Shown here: positions 1 to 8,921 of the stretch, piece after piece | Layout of the letters: the number at the start of each line of letters is the position of its first letter | How positions within the stretch are numbered: the first letter of the stretch is position 1 | NCBI GenBank assembly: GCA_049840875.1 | Contig: JASGJE010000014.1 | Coordinates: 1-64,000, forward strand | Origin: JAFDYH01 sp049840875 | GTDB lineage: Bacteria > Bacteroidota > Bacteroidia > Chitinophagales > Chitinophagaceae | DNA: 64,000 bases | Direction: 5' to 3' | Translations under genes and position numbers: made by a program | Notes under the pieces: generated by a model | Databases searched by the model: none | Told to the model about the DNA's origin: nothing | What the model saw: the letters and a program-made list of their open reading frames with translations, nothing else

Positions 1-73
1 TTTTAACCTTCTTCGACTTACGTACGTATTGCTAAGGTTAATCGGGAAACACGATAGAATCCGAACAGCACCT
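1..73 (+). other. Residual Oxford Nanopore adapter and native barcode (non-genomic)
   Basis: The first 73 bases are a sequencing construct. Bases 24-33 (ACGTATTGCT) match the end of the ligation adapter, and 11-23 look like a noisy copy of the rest. Bases 34-41 (AAGGTTAA) and 66-73 (CAGCACCT) are the two flanks used around native barcodes. The 24 bases between them (42-65) match native barcode 04 as I remember it, with one mismatch at the second base. The frame of the following gene has stops at 33 and 39 but is open from the barcode onward. Biology therefore starts at 74, which is a contig end. Confidence 0.93.
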
Positions 74-2795
74 AAATGTTATTACACTTAATATAGTAAA
101 AAGAAGCGGCGAAAATCTTGTTGAGACAAGTGATGAAGTAAAACGTGTAGCGGAAGAAGTAAAGTCATCCTTGTTTCCAAAAGATCTTGAAGTGCGCATC
201 ACCGGTGACACCAGTAATCTAACAAGAACTTCATTTAATGAACTGGTAAACTCAATTGTTATCGGTTTCTTGCTGGTATTGTTGATCCTGATGTTCTTTA
301 TGGGTGTTACCAACGCGTTCTTTGTCGCGTTGAGTGTGCCGCTGAGTATGTTCGTTGCCTTTATCTTTTTACCATTGGGAAATATGGTAGTGGGTACGGA
401 TATCACATTAAACTTCATGGTGCTGTTCGCATTGTTATTTGGATTAGGAATTATCGTAGATGATGCGATAGTTGTAATTGAGAACACACACCGCATTTTC
501 ACCGAAGCAAAAGGAAAAATGTCCAGTAGCCGTGCGGCAATGATGGCTGCAGGTGAAGTATGGTACCCGGTGCTTGCCGGTACATTAACAACGCTGGCGC
601 CATTCTTCCCGCTTTTATTCTGGCCCGGCCTTATTGGTAAATTCATGATCTATCTGCCGCTGATGCTCATCTTTACGTTGACAGCATCATTGATAGTTGC
701 ATTCCTGATGAATCCTGTGTTTGCAGTAGATTTCATGAACCACGAAGATCACGACAACAAACAACCGAAATCGGCGATATTCAAAAAACCTTTTTTATGG
801 ATTGGTTTAGCAGTTGGGATACTCCTTGATTTAGGCGGCGCAACTTTTGTTGGCAACCTTTTAATATTCCTGATGATCCTGATGGTACTTAACCGTTATT
901 TCTTTACCGGTTGGATCCAAAGTTTTCAATTAAGAGTGTTGCCATGGATAATGGGACATTATGAAACGCTATTAAAATGGGCTGTCGCTGGTTGGAGGCC
1001 TGTATGGTTATTATTAGGCGCTGTAGGTTTATTTTTTGCATCTATTATATTTTTCGTTGTTCGCGGTGTTCCGGTGGTGTTCTTTCCCGATGGTGACCCT
1101 AACCAGGTATATGTATATACCAAACTGCCAACCGGCACCCGTGTGGAAGTTACGGATAGCATTACCCGTGAGTTGGAAAAAAGAGTGTACAAAGTATTGG
1201 GAATGGACCCGGAGAAAAATATAAAGAACCCGATTGTAGAAAGTGTAATCGCAAATGTGGCAGTAGGAGCCGCCGATCCAATGAGTGGCGACCGTAGTAC
1301 CCGTAGCGAATTAGGCAGAATACAGGTATCGTTTGTTGAGTTTGGAAAAAGACATGGCATTTCTTCACGCCCTTATTTAGATAGCATACGTGCAGCAATG
1401 AAAGGAATACCGGGTGCAGAGATTTCGGTGAACAAAGAAGCGAATGGTCCGCCCACTGATCCTCCCGTAAACATTGAAATCGCCAGCGAAGATTTCGATA
1501 ACCTGATCAAAACGGCGGTGAACATGAAAAATTATCTCGATAGTATTCAGACGCCAGGTGTGGAAGAATTGAAAATGGATATCGATTTAAAGAACCCTGA
1601 AATTTCGCTTACTGTAGACCGTCAGCGTGCAATGGCTGAAGGTGTGTCCAGTGCACAGATCGGTGCACAGATAAGAACGGCTTTGTTCGGATATGAAGCA
1701 AGTAAAATCAAAGATGGAGAAGATGAATATAAAATACAGGTAAGGAATAATGAAATGCAACGCAAGAACCTAGTAGACCTGCTGAACATGAAGGTCGGAT
1801 TTCTGGATATGGCTTCGGGTCAGTTCAAGCAAATCCCAATCTCATCATTGGTAAAAGTTGATTATACCAATACACTCGGAAGTGTGCAGCGTAAGAATCA
1901 GAAAAGAATGATCACCTTGCGTTCAAACGTGTTGACGACACAAGGATATACACCAACGGCTGTGAATGTGGAACTGGCGAAACATATCGCTGAGTTCAAA
2001 GGGATACCAGATAATGTAACTGTAAGGCAAACGGGTGAAGGCGCTCAACAGGCGGAAACGATGAGCTTCCTTGGTAAAGCGCTGATCATGGCGTTAATCA
2101 TAATCCTCTCCATACTTGTACTGCAATTCAATTCAGTAAGTAAATCAGTTATTATCCTTACTGAAATTGTATTCAGTGTTATTGGAGTGTTGCTTGGATT
2201 TTCTTTTACCGGTATGGAAGTATCCGTGGTAATGACTGGTGTGGGTATATTAGGACTGGCAGGTATCGTTATTAAGAACGGTATCCTTGTAATCGAGTTT
2301 GCTGATGAACTCCGTGCAAGAGGTATGAAAACAAGAGATGCGGTAATACAAGCGGGTAAAACGCGTATCATTCCGGTATTATTAACGGCGCTGGCGGCGA
2401 TCTTCGCGTTGATACCCTTGGCAATCGGTTTCAATATCAACTTCGTTACGCTATTTTCTGAATTGAACCCCCACATATTCTTTGGTGGAGATAACGCTGC
2501 ATTCTGGAAGCCGTTATCATGGACGATCATCTTTGGTCTTTCATTCGCTTTCTTTATGACATTGATACTGGTACCAAGTATGTACCTGATTGCAGAACGT
2601 TTAAGAAGGCCTATGCGCAGAACATTTGGAGGTAAATGGGTATCTTATTTAGCAATACCACCACTTATTTTCCTGTTCTTCCCGCTGATGATCTTTATGG
2701 CAATAAAGCATAAATCAGATGTGCGTCGCCGTGAAAGAAAGTTAGCAAACCTGAATATTCCTGCAGATAAGAAGTTTTCAGGAAGCTGGTTCTGA
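74..2795 (+). CDS. RND multidrug efflux permease, 5' part missing
   Basis: Inner-membrane proton-driven permease of the HAE1/AcrB type, which exports drugs or other small molecules with a periplasmic adaptor and a TolC-like channel. The visible part starts inside the first periplasmic domain (NVITLNIVKRSGENL), enters membrane segments near base 250, and shows the acidic pair of the proton relay in VDDAIVVIEN. A second periplasmic domain (about 1080-2060) and the C-terminal membrane bundle follow. The ATG at 171 is internal: the frame continues upstream to the contig end at 74, so roughly the first third of the protein is missing. A bidirectional hairpin terminator follows the stop. The matching adaptor and channel genes are not in view; the RND pair at the window's right end is a separate system. 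Confidence 0.93.
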
Positions 2796-2816
2796 TAATC
2801 GAATAAACTAAATATA

Positions 2817-2849
2817 AATGCGGCTTAACTACAAGCCGCATTTTTTATT
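2817..2849. terminator. Bidirectional intrinsic terminator
   Basis: A perfect 10-base stem, AATGCGGCTT (2817-2826) with AAGCCGCATT (2833-2842), has a six-base loop and is followed by a T run reaching 2849. It lies between the convergent RND gene and the ThuA-like gene, and the T run overlaps the stop codon of the latter. Confidence 0.85.
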
Positions 2850-3605
2850 TCTCTGCTGCCCACAAAATAGCGTTTGTGATGAGCGTTGTATAGTTTTTAT
2901 CATTACACAAAGTAGCGTCATGCCCGATGCCGATATACACTGCCCGATGATACTTTTCATTCGTCCACATGATTGGGTGATCACCCATCGGTTTGTTTTG
3001 ATGATAGGATGATTCATCCGCTGTTGCGAGTACATGCACATTCGGTCTTGGGCTTTTATCAAACTCATACCATTCATCGGCAACTTCAAAGCGATCAGGA
3101 AGATTTTTCATAATGGGGTGTTTATGATCTTCTACCTGTACAACTCCCTTTTGAAAAGCAGGATGTGGTGAGTAACTGATACCGCCGAGAAAATCTTCAT
3201 ACCATTGCCAGTACTTTTTATCGGTCCGATAAAACTTTTGCCCGGCAATCCGGCAGCATGAATACCAACCCAGCCTTTTCCCTGCTCAACAAATTTCTGT
3301 ATCGCATCCTGCTGAGCATAGGAAAGATCGAATGGCGCCTGCTGTAGCTGAATAAATACATGGTATTTTGAAAGGTTTGCATCGTTTATCTTACTTGTAT
3401 CGTCACTAATATCGATTGTGAAATTATTCTGTGCGGCAATCTTTTCGAGAAACGGTTTTGCTGCAGCCATCATTTTCAAATGATCCTTTGCTTTTGAAAG
3501 TGTAACAAAGACCTTGAATTTCGGAGGTTTGTTTGCAGAGATTAAGCCAGTGAGTAATGCAATGGCCATTGTTGCTAAAGCAAATCGTTGAATGTTACGT
3601 TTCAT
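2845..3605 (-). pseudogene. ThuA-like domain protein, exported, frameshifted (probable sequencing error)
   Basis: ThuA-domain protein, a glutamine-amidotransferase-like fold often found with sugar-degradation genes; the reaction is not established. It starts at 3605 with a signal peptide (MKRNIQRFALATMAIALLTG). The first frame carries the family motif GWVGIHAAG and runs off-family near 3235. The next frame continues with YWQWYEDFLGG, HPAFQKG and DEWYEFDKSPRPNVHVLA to the stop at 2845. The two halves join perfectly if one base is added in the AAAA-C-TTTT stretch at 3231-3239, giving about 253 residues, near the usual size. Because the whole downstream half is conserved, I think the gene is intact in the organism and the shift is a homopolymer undercall. 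It stands alone and converges on the RND gene. Confidence 0.85.
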
Positions 3606-3637
3606 GAAAGGTCTTATTGAGAGAGGAAGGTACAGAA

Positions 3638-3775
3638 AAGAAGTAAAGGCACAGAGGCAACGAGGCACAAAGTAACATCCGTAATCGCAGAGAGGTCAAT
3701 GGTCCATTGTCAATAGTCATACACGAATAGAAGATACTTTGTGCATCTGCACTTCGTTGCCTTTGTGCCTTCTTT
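3638..3775. repeat. Intergenic inverted repeat, AGGCACAAAG word family (copy 1)
   Basis: The left arm (3638-3674) and right arm (3731-3775) are imperfect reverse complements, both built from repeated AGGCA and CACAAAG words with AAGAAG at the outer ends. The same words recur as an inverted pair at 8758-8895. It lies between the divergent ThuA-like and AIM24-family genes, and the right arm overlaps the likely promoter of the latter. Confidence 0.7.
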
Positions 3776-3785
3776 ATTAATTTTG
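3757..3785 (+). promoter_or_regulatory. Bacteroidota-type promoter for the AIM24-family gene
   Basis: The -7 element TAATTTTG (3778-3785) matches TAnnTTTG exactly. A TTG at 3757-3759 sits 18 bases upstream in the -33 position. The start codon follows at 3801, giving a very short leader. Confidence 0.6.
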
Positions 3786-3800
3786 ATAAAAATCTAAACC

Positions 3801-4604
3801 ATGGCAATACAGAATCACGAAATAGACTACAAAATTTACGGCGAAGAACTCCAGTTTGTAGAAGTAGAATTAGATCCCAATGAAACAGCGATTGCGGAAA
3901 GCGGCGCGATGATGATGATGGATGACGGTATACAAATGCAAACAATTTTTGGAGATGGCAGTCAACAAAGTCAATCATCTGGTTTTCTTGGCAAATTGAT
4001 GTCTGCCGGAAAGCGTATGCTCGTTGGCGAAAGTTTGTTTATGACAGCATTTACAAATGTGGGACAGGGTAAGAAAAGAATTTCTTTTGCTGCACCGTAT
4101 ACAGGTAAAATAATTCCGCTCGATCTGGCGCAGCTTGGAGGAAGGATCATCGCCCAGAAGGATGCCTTTTTATGTGCTGCAAAAGGCGTGAGCATCGGTA
4201 TCGAGTTTCAACGCAGATTGGGCACAGGTATATTTGGCGGTGAAGGTTTTATTATGGAAAAGATTGAAGGTGATGGAATGGCCTTTTTGCATGCAGGCGG
4301 ATATATCGTTGAAAAAACATTACAGCCGGGAGAAATATTGAAAGTAGATACTGGTTGTGTGGTCGGCTATACTTCGGGTGTTGATTTCGATATTGAATTT
4401 GTACGCGGCATTAAAAACTGGATGTTTGGCGGTGAAGGTTTATTCTTTGCAATCCTTCGTGGCCCTGGTAAAGTATGGATTCAATCGTTGCCGATCAGTC
4501 GCCTTGCGGGAAGAATTGTAGCGTATGGAACTTATAAGCGCAAGGAAGAAGGAAGTATCCTTGGTGGACTGGGTAATTTACTGGATGGGGATGGCAATTA
4601 TTAA
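3801..4604 (+). CDS. AIM24 / TIGR00266 family protein
   Basis: A 267-residue protein of the AIM24 family (bacterial members are TIGR00266), a soluble all-beta fold related to tubby-like domains, of unknown biochemical role. Family features include the N-terminal IAESGAMMMMDDGI, the central FMTAFTNVG and AAPYTGKIIPLDL, and the glycine-rich KNWMFGGEGLFFAILRGPGKVWIQSLP near the C-terminus. No signal peptide or membrane segment is visible, so a cytoplasmic or membrane-associated location is likely. The ATG at 3801 follows a good -7 box and starts the conserved region directly. The gene is monocistronic, with an intrinsic terminator just after the stop. Confidence 0.88.
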   Translation: MAIQNHEIDYKIYGEELQFVEVELDPNETAIAESGAMMMMDDGIQMQTIFGDGSQQSQSSGFLGKLMSAGKRMLVGESLFMTAFTNVGQGKKRISFAAPYTGKIIPLDLAQLGGRIIAQKDAFLCAAKGVSIGIEFQRRLGTGIFGGEGFIMEKIEGDGMAFLHAGGYIVEKTLQPGEILKVDTGCVVGYTSGVDFDIEFVRGIKNWMFGGEGLFFAILRGPGKVWIQSLPISRLAGRIVAYGTYKRKEEGSILGGLGNLLDGDGNY

Positions 4605-4626
4605 ACCCGACGTCTTGATATAATGG

Positions 4627-4651
4627 AAACCGGCTGAGGCCGGTTTTTTTT
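4627..4651 (+). terminator. Intrinsic terminator after the AIM24-family gene
   Basis: Stem AAACCGGC (4627-4634) pairs with GCCGGTTT (4639-4646) around a TGAG loop, followed by a T run to 4651. Confidence 0.85.
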
Positions 4652-4728
4652 GTGGAGATTAAAATCTAAAAATATATTCAGAGTATAATGTCTAATTAAG
4701 TTTATTGGTAAGTAATAAATGCTGTTCA

Positions 4729-5361
4729 TCAAAACTCAAACTCCTTCACCGTTGCATCATTCATTATTTCTTCAATAAACTTATCATGATTTTCTTCCGA
4801 ACCTTGTACGGTCCAGGTGCCGGTGAGATTGTCCGCTTCTCTTTTTTGTGTGCTTCGTTTGAATTTTAAATGATGATGTTTGAAGCGGTGTTCATAGTAC
4901 TTTAATTTCTTATCATCGTAAGTAGAAACTATTTTATAATTTCTTGTCTGGTTGATCTTATCTATAAATGTCTCCAGTTTCATAAACACAATCAGAACAA
5001 ATAAAGCGAGAAAACATCCTGCAAAAGAATAAAGATAATAACCTGCGCCAATACCCATGCCCATAGCAGCGGCTGCCCAGATAACGGCAGCAGTCGTTAA
5101 TCCATTTACACGGTTATCACCCTTAAAGATCACACCTGCTCCTATAAAACCGATGCCGGTTACGATAGTTGATGCAATACGATCCGGTGTAGTGGGACTG
5201 ATAAATGCAGAAAATATGGTGAAGAGGCAAGACCCCAGACTGATGAGTATGATAGTGCGGAACCCAGCCGATTTACTGCGGTATTCACGCTCAGCACCAA
5301 TGATTCCTCCGAGAAGAATAGATAGTGCGATCCTGGTGAGTATAGTTTCGGTTGTAATCAT
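4729..5361 (-). CDS. MgtC/SapB family membrane protein
   Basis: A 210-residue inner-membrane protein. The N-terminal ~130 residues carry the MgtC signature GGIIGAEREYRSKSAGFRT, then ISLGSCLFTIFSAF and GIGFIGAGVIFK, forming four to five membrane segments. The C-terminal ~70 residues are soluble and basic (KIVSTYDDKKLKYYEHRFKHHH), like the regulatory tail of many family members. MgtC proteins are tied to growth in low magnesium and to modulation of other membrane enzymes; the direct activity here is inferred only from family. The gene stands alone. A perfect 10-base inverted repeat (TTTCTGATTT at 5392-5401, AAATCAGAAA at 5445-5454) lies just upstream, between this gene and DUF2252. Confidence 0.9.
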   Translation of the reverse strand: MITTETILTRIALSILLGGIIGAEREYRSKSAGFRTIILISLGSCLFTIFSAFISPTTPDRIASTIVTGIGFIGAGVIFKGDNRVNGLTTAAVIWAAAAMGMGIGAGYYLYSFAGCFLALFVLIVFMKLETFIDKINQTRNYKIVSTYDDKKLKYYEHRFKHHHLKFKRSTQKREADNLTGTWTVQGSEENHDKFIEEIMNDATVKEFEF

Positions 5362-5468
5362 TTAGAAATATTTAGGATGTAGGATGAATGATTTCTGATT
5401 TGCAGTAATCTCTAATATCATTCGAGTCTGCTGCATGTGTGAGAAAATCAGAAACCCGGCATCAGACA

Positions 5469-6683
5469 TCAGCCATTAATCGTCTTCGACAGAAAAAAAC
5501 CACGATCATATGCACGGCAAAATTCTCTGTAATCTTTTTTTACGATTGTCGCATATTGAACAGCATAATCCGTAACTGGTTTTACCCATTGCTCATTATT
5601 GCCAAATTCTATCAGTTCATCAGCAATGGCGGAACCTTGCCTGCCACTACTTCTTAATTGCGCTGACGCCGTTAGTGAACCAAATGTACTTATCAAACCA
5701 GGTTGTAGCTCTGGCTTATTTATAAAATCGTCAAGGCTTACTTTATCTGCCAACGGTTGCAACCAGCGTGTAATGTACCAGTCATTGTCAAAAGAAAATG
5801 TGCCAAGGTCACCGGGTGTAACATGTTGCATGCGGTATTGAATACTGCAAATGCGTTCGGCTTCATTTTTCCATGAGGGTTGCAGTATCGTATTATATAG
5901 CTGCAAGGCAGAAGGGACCGCTTGTTTTACAATCAGCAAATATCTTTTCGATGCTGCAGGACGGTCTACAAGAATAAGATATCGCTTCACGCCAATACTT
6001 CCGGTACCGGATACTGCGGCAACGATATCCAATACTTTTCTTGAATTTCTCCCGTGCCGTTCATTCAACCAGGTTTGTAAAGCGCTTTTCAATTGTTTTT
6101 TCAACGTGGTTGAAATGGGAAATGTTTTTTTATTGTCAATCAGCAATGTACTGTAATCCGAGTTACTATCAGATTTATCCCTCACCAGCTTTTTTTCTTT
6201 TCGCAAGGCCAGTTCTTCAAACAAGTCCTTTACCAGTCCCGTTGCTGTTTCCCGTTCAATCGTTACCGGTTTTCCATGTTTCAATGTATTAGCATAGCTG
6301 GCTATAAATTGTTTGATCAACGCATTAGAAGAGGCTATCGTATTACCGGCATCACTTCTTGCAACAATAACACTGGTAAGAAATCGTACTACATCGCACA
6401 GAGCTGGCCCCAGAAGGCCTTCATCAAAATCGTTGATGTCGAAATAAACCTGTCGATCGCTGCCTTTGAAGCTTCCCGCATTTTCGAGGTGAAGATCACC
6501 GCATAGCCATACGGATGGGCTGACCGGAAGTGGATTAACTTTGTGAAGATCTTCGTAAAACAAGTGACAACTGCCCCTGAAAAACCGGAAAGCGCTTTGC
6601 CGCATAGCCGCATATTTCAACGGAATTTTTCCGGCATCCCGGTTGGCATTAAATGCGGTAATTCGTTCCAGTAGCAAGCTCAA
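5469..6683 (-). CDS. DUF2252 family protein
   Basis: A 404-residue soluble protein of the DUF2252 family, which has a kinase-like sequence pattern but no established substrate. Diagnostic stretches are SAFRFFRGSCHLFYEDL near the N-terminus, VWLCGDLHLENAGSF, VYFDINDFDEGLLGPALCDVVRF, and near the C-terminus VTDYAVQYATIVKKDYREF. The GDLHLEN and DINDFDE motifs resemble the catalytic and metal-binding loops of aminoglycoside-phosphotransferase-like kinases. The conserved region begins close to the N-terminus and no ATG precedes it in frame, so the start is TTG at 6683 or a second TTG two codons later. The gene is monocistronic and divergent from the oxidoreductase gene. Confidence 0.87.
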   Translation of the reverse strand: MSLLLERITAFNANRDAGKIPLKYAAMRQSAFRFFRGSCHLFYEDLHKVNPLPVSPSVWLCGDLHLENAGSFKGSDRQVYFDINDFDEGLLGPALCDVVRFLTSVIVARSDAGNTIASSNALIKQFIASYANTLKHGKPVTIERETATGLVKDLFEELALRKEKKLVRDKSDSNSDYSTLLIDNKKTFPISTTLKKQLKSALQTWLNERHGRNSRKVLDIVAAVSGTGSIGVKRYLILVDRPAASKRYLLIVKQAVPSALQLYNTILQPSWKNEAERICSIQYRMQHVTPGDLGTFSFDNDWYITRWLQPLADKVSLDDFINKPELQPGLISTFGSLTASAQLRSSGRQGSAIADELIEFGNNEQWVKPVTDYAVQYATIVKKDYREFCRAYDRGFFLSKTING

Positions 6684-6889
6684 CGTATTTCAGGTGTTAG
6701 GTGACAGATGTGGGTGTCAGGATGCTCACATTGGCCATGTACTCTTATGGAGCAATGCCAAAAAATATACACATGAATTTACTGGTTTAATTGTTTTTGA
6801 CAATCGCGGCTCGTTCAAAAGCGCCTAAAAAGAGTTTACAGGGTAAAATATTCTGTTCAATAAAAAATTCCCGATAAACTTCCAGCATT

Positions 6890-6897
6890 TAACTTTG
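6890..6897 (+). promoter_or_regulatory. -7 promoter element for the oxidoreductase alpha gene
   Basis: TAACTTTG matches TAnnTTTG exactly and ends 17 bases before the ATG at 6915. No convincing -33 TTTG is visible. Confidence 0.5.
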
Positions 6898-6914
6898 CGG
6901 AAATCCCTACAAGA

Positions 6915-8759
6915 ATGATTCGCAAACAGGAAGTACTCCAGGATGTAGTTATAAAATTTGCCGGTGATAGTGGTGATGGTATGCAGCTGACCGGTAGCCA
7001 GTTTACAAATAATACGGCTTTATTAGGTATCGATCTTTCCACTTTTCCAGACTTTCCGGCTGAAATACGTGCCCCCCAAGGAACATTACCCGGCGTGAGT
7101 GGTTATCAGCTACGCTTTTCCAGTGATTCAGTGTATACACCCGGCGATGAGTGCGATGTGTTGGTGGCAATGAACGCTGCAGCATTGAAAGCCAACCTGA
7201 AGCAATTGAAAAAAGGCGGTAAGATCATTGTAAATACAGATGGTTTCGACGCGAAGAATCTCCGTCTCGCGAATTATCCGGATAAAGTGAATCCATTGGA
7301 AGATGGTAGCCTCGGTAACTATGAAGTGGTGAAAATGGATGTAACGAAAATGACCCGCGAGGCATTGAAAGATATGCAGATGGGGATGAAGGAAAAAGAC
7401 CGTGCGAAAAACATGTTTGTCCTCGGTTTCCTGTACTGGATGTACGACCGGGATATGAAAAATACGGAAACGTTTCTGCAGGAGAAGTTTGGCAAAAAAG
7501 CAGAGATATTGGATAGCAACTTGCGTGTACTGCGTGCAGGTTATAATTATGGTGATACGACAGAAACCTTTACAACAACGTACAAGGTTGAGAAGGCAAA
7601 GATGGATTCCGGTACGTATCGCTCCGTGATGGGTAACCAGGCGCTGACATATGGTTTGATTGCAGCGGCGCAAAAAAGCGGGCTTACTTTATTTCTCGGC
7701 TCTTACCCTATTACTCCTGCTTCGGATATTTTGCATGAATTAAGTCGGCATAAAAACTTTGGCGTAAAAACTTTCCAGGCCGAAGATGAAATAGCAGCGA
7801 TTACTTCAGCAATTGGCGCCAGCTATGGTGGATTGCTGGGAGTAACGACAACTTCTGGTCCGGGTATGGCGCTGAAAGGAGAAGCGATGGGATTAGCTGT
7901 TATGCTGGAGATTCCATTACTGATTGTTGATGTACAACGTGGCGGACCATCAACAGGTCTTCCGACAAAGACAGAGCAAAGCGATTTACTGCAGGCATAC
8001 TATGGAAGAAACGGAGAATGCCCGATGCCGATCATCTCAGCATCTACACCGGCTGATTGTTTTGATGCGGTGTATGAAGCAGTGCGGATTTCTATACAGC
8101 ATATGACGCCGGTGATCTTTTTAAGTGATGGATATATTGCGAATGGCGCTGAACCATGGCGGTTTCCAACGGAAGATCATTTGCACCCGATTCATGTGAA
8201 ATTTAAAACCGAACTGGGGCATCATGAAGAGAAGTTGCAGCCATACATGCGTGATGAAAAGCTGGTTCGGCCATGGGCGCTGCCCGGTACACCGGGATTG
8301 GAGCATCGTATCGGTGGTTTGGAAAAAGAAAATATAACTGGTAACGTTAGCTACGATCCGGAGAACCACCAGTTGATGGTGAAGATCCGCCAGGAAAAAG
8401 TAGATAAGATCGCTGAGCATATACCGCTGCAAAAAATAGATAACGGTCCGGATAAAGGAGATGTATTAATATTGGGTTGGGGTTCTACTTACGGCGCAAT
8501 AAAGACGGCAGTGAATGAATTGCTGGCGGAAGGTTACAAGGTTGCGCATGCACATTTGCGGTATATGCGGCCGTTCCCAAAAAATCTTGGCGAGATATTA
8601 AAGAGCTATAAAAAAGTACTGGTTCCTGAAATCAATAATGGTCAGTTAATAAAAATTATCCGCGACATTTACCTGATCGATGCAATCCCATATAACAAAA
8701 TAATGGGAGTACCTATTACAAAGACTGAATTGGTGGAGGAGATTAAGAATTATTTATAA
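6915..8759 (+). CDS. korA: 2-oxoacid:acceptor (ferredoxin) oxidoreductase, alpha subunit with fused gamma domain
   Basis: Large subunit of a KorAB-type enzyme that oxidatively decarboxylates 2-oxoglutarate or a related 2-oxoacid to acyl-CoA, reducing ferredoxin. The N-terminal ~200 residues form the gamma domain (VIKFAGDSGDGMQLTGSQF, FPAEIRAPQGT). The pyrimidine-binding alpha domain starts near residue 215 (GNQALTYGLIAAA) and has GSYPITPASDILHEL, TTSGPGMALKGEAMGLA and GGPSTGLPTKTEQSDL, followed by the C-terminal CoA-side domain. Length 614 is normal. The thiamine-diphosphate and iron-sulphur-cluster beta subunit, usually encoded directly downstream, is absent: an inverted repeat and a convergent transporter follow instead. 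The substrate cannot be settled from this subunit alone. Confidence 0.9.
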   Translation: MIRKQEVLQDVVIKFAGDSGDGMQLTGSQFTNNTALLGIDLSTFPDFPAEIRAPQGTLPGVSGYQLRFSSDSVYTPGDECDVLVAMNAAALKANLKQLKKGGKIIVNTDGFDAKNLRLANYPDKVNPLEDGSLGNYEVVKMDVTKMTREALKDMQMGMKEKDRAKNMFVLGFLYWMYDRDMKNTETFLQEKFGKKAEILDSNLRVLRAGYNYGDTTETFTTTYKVEKAKMDSGTYRSVMGNQALTYGLIAAAQKSGLTLFLGSYPITPASDILHELSRHKNFGVKTFQAEDEIAAITSAIGASYGGLLGVTTTSGPGMALKGEAMGLAVMLEIPLLIVDVQRGGPSTGLPTKTEQSDLLQAYYGRNGECPMPIISASTPADCFDAVYEAVRISIQHMTPVIFLSDGYIANGAEPWRFPTEDHLHPIHVKFKTELGHHEEKLQPYMRDEKLVRPWALPGTPGLEHRIGGLEKENITGNVSYDPENHQLMVKIRQEKVDKIAEHIPLQKIDNGPDKGDVLILGWGSTYGAIKTAVNELLAEGYKVAHAHLRYMRPFPKNLGEILKSYKKVLVPEINNGQLIKIIRDIYLIDAIPYNKIMGVPITKTELVEEIKNYL

Positions 8760-8895
8760 AAGGCATCGAGGCACAAAGTGCTTAAAGATGATGATGGCAC
8801 AAAGGCAGTAATAAGATTCAAATTTTTGATGGCACATCAACACGTTAACTCATTATCTCCTTCACTTTGTGCCTCTGTGCCTTGTTGCCTTCTTT
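8758..8895. repeat. Intergenic inverted repeat, AGGCACAAAG word family (copy 2)
   Basis: GAGGCACAAAGTG (8769-8781) is an exact reverse complement of CACTTTGTGCCTC at about 8863-8875. The arms extend imperfectly with further GGCA words (AAGGCA at left, TGTGCCTTGTTGCCTTCTTT at right). It fills the gap between the convergent oxidoreductase and OPT genes and may serve as a long mRNA hairpin. Confidence 0.7.
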
Positions 8896-8921
8896 CCCTT
8901 TCAACAATAACTAATTCACAC

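Noticed and set aside
171..173. ATG as the start of the RND permease
   Set aside because: The same frame is open upstream to 74 and encodes conserved permease sequence, so the ATG is internal and the gene is truncated by the contig end.
38..646. Minus-strand open frame of 202 codons opposite the RND gene
   Set aside because: It is low-complexity antisense of a conserved gene and ends in the adapter; no family resemblance.
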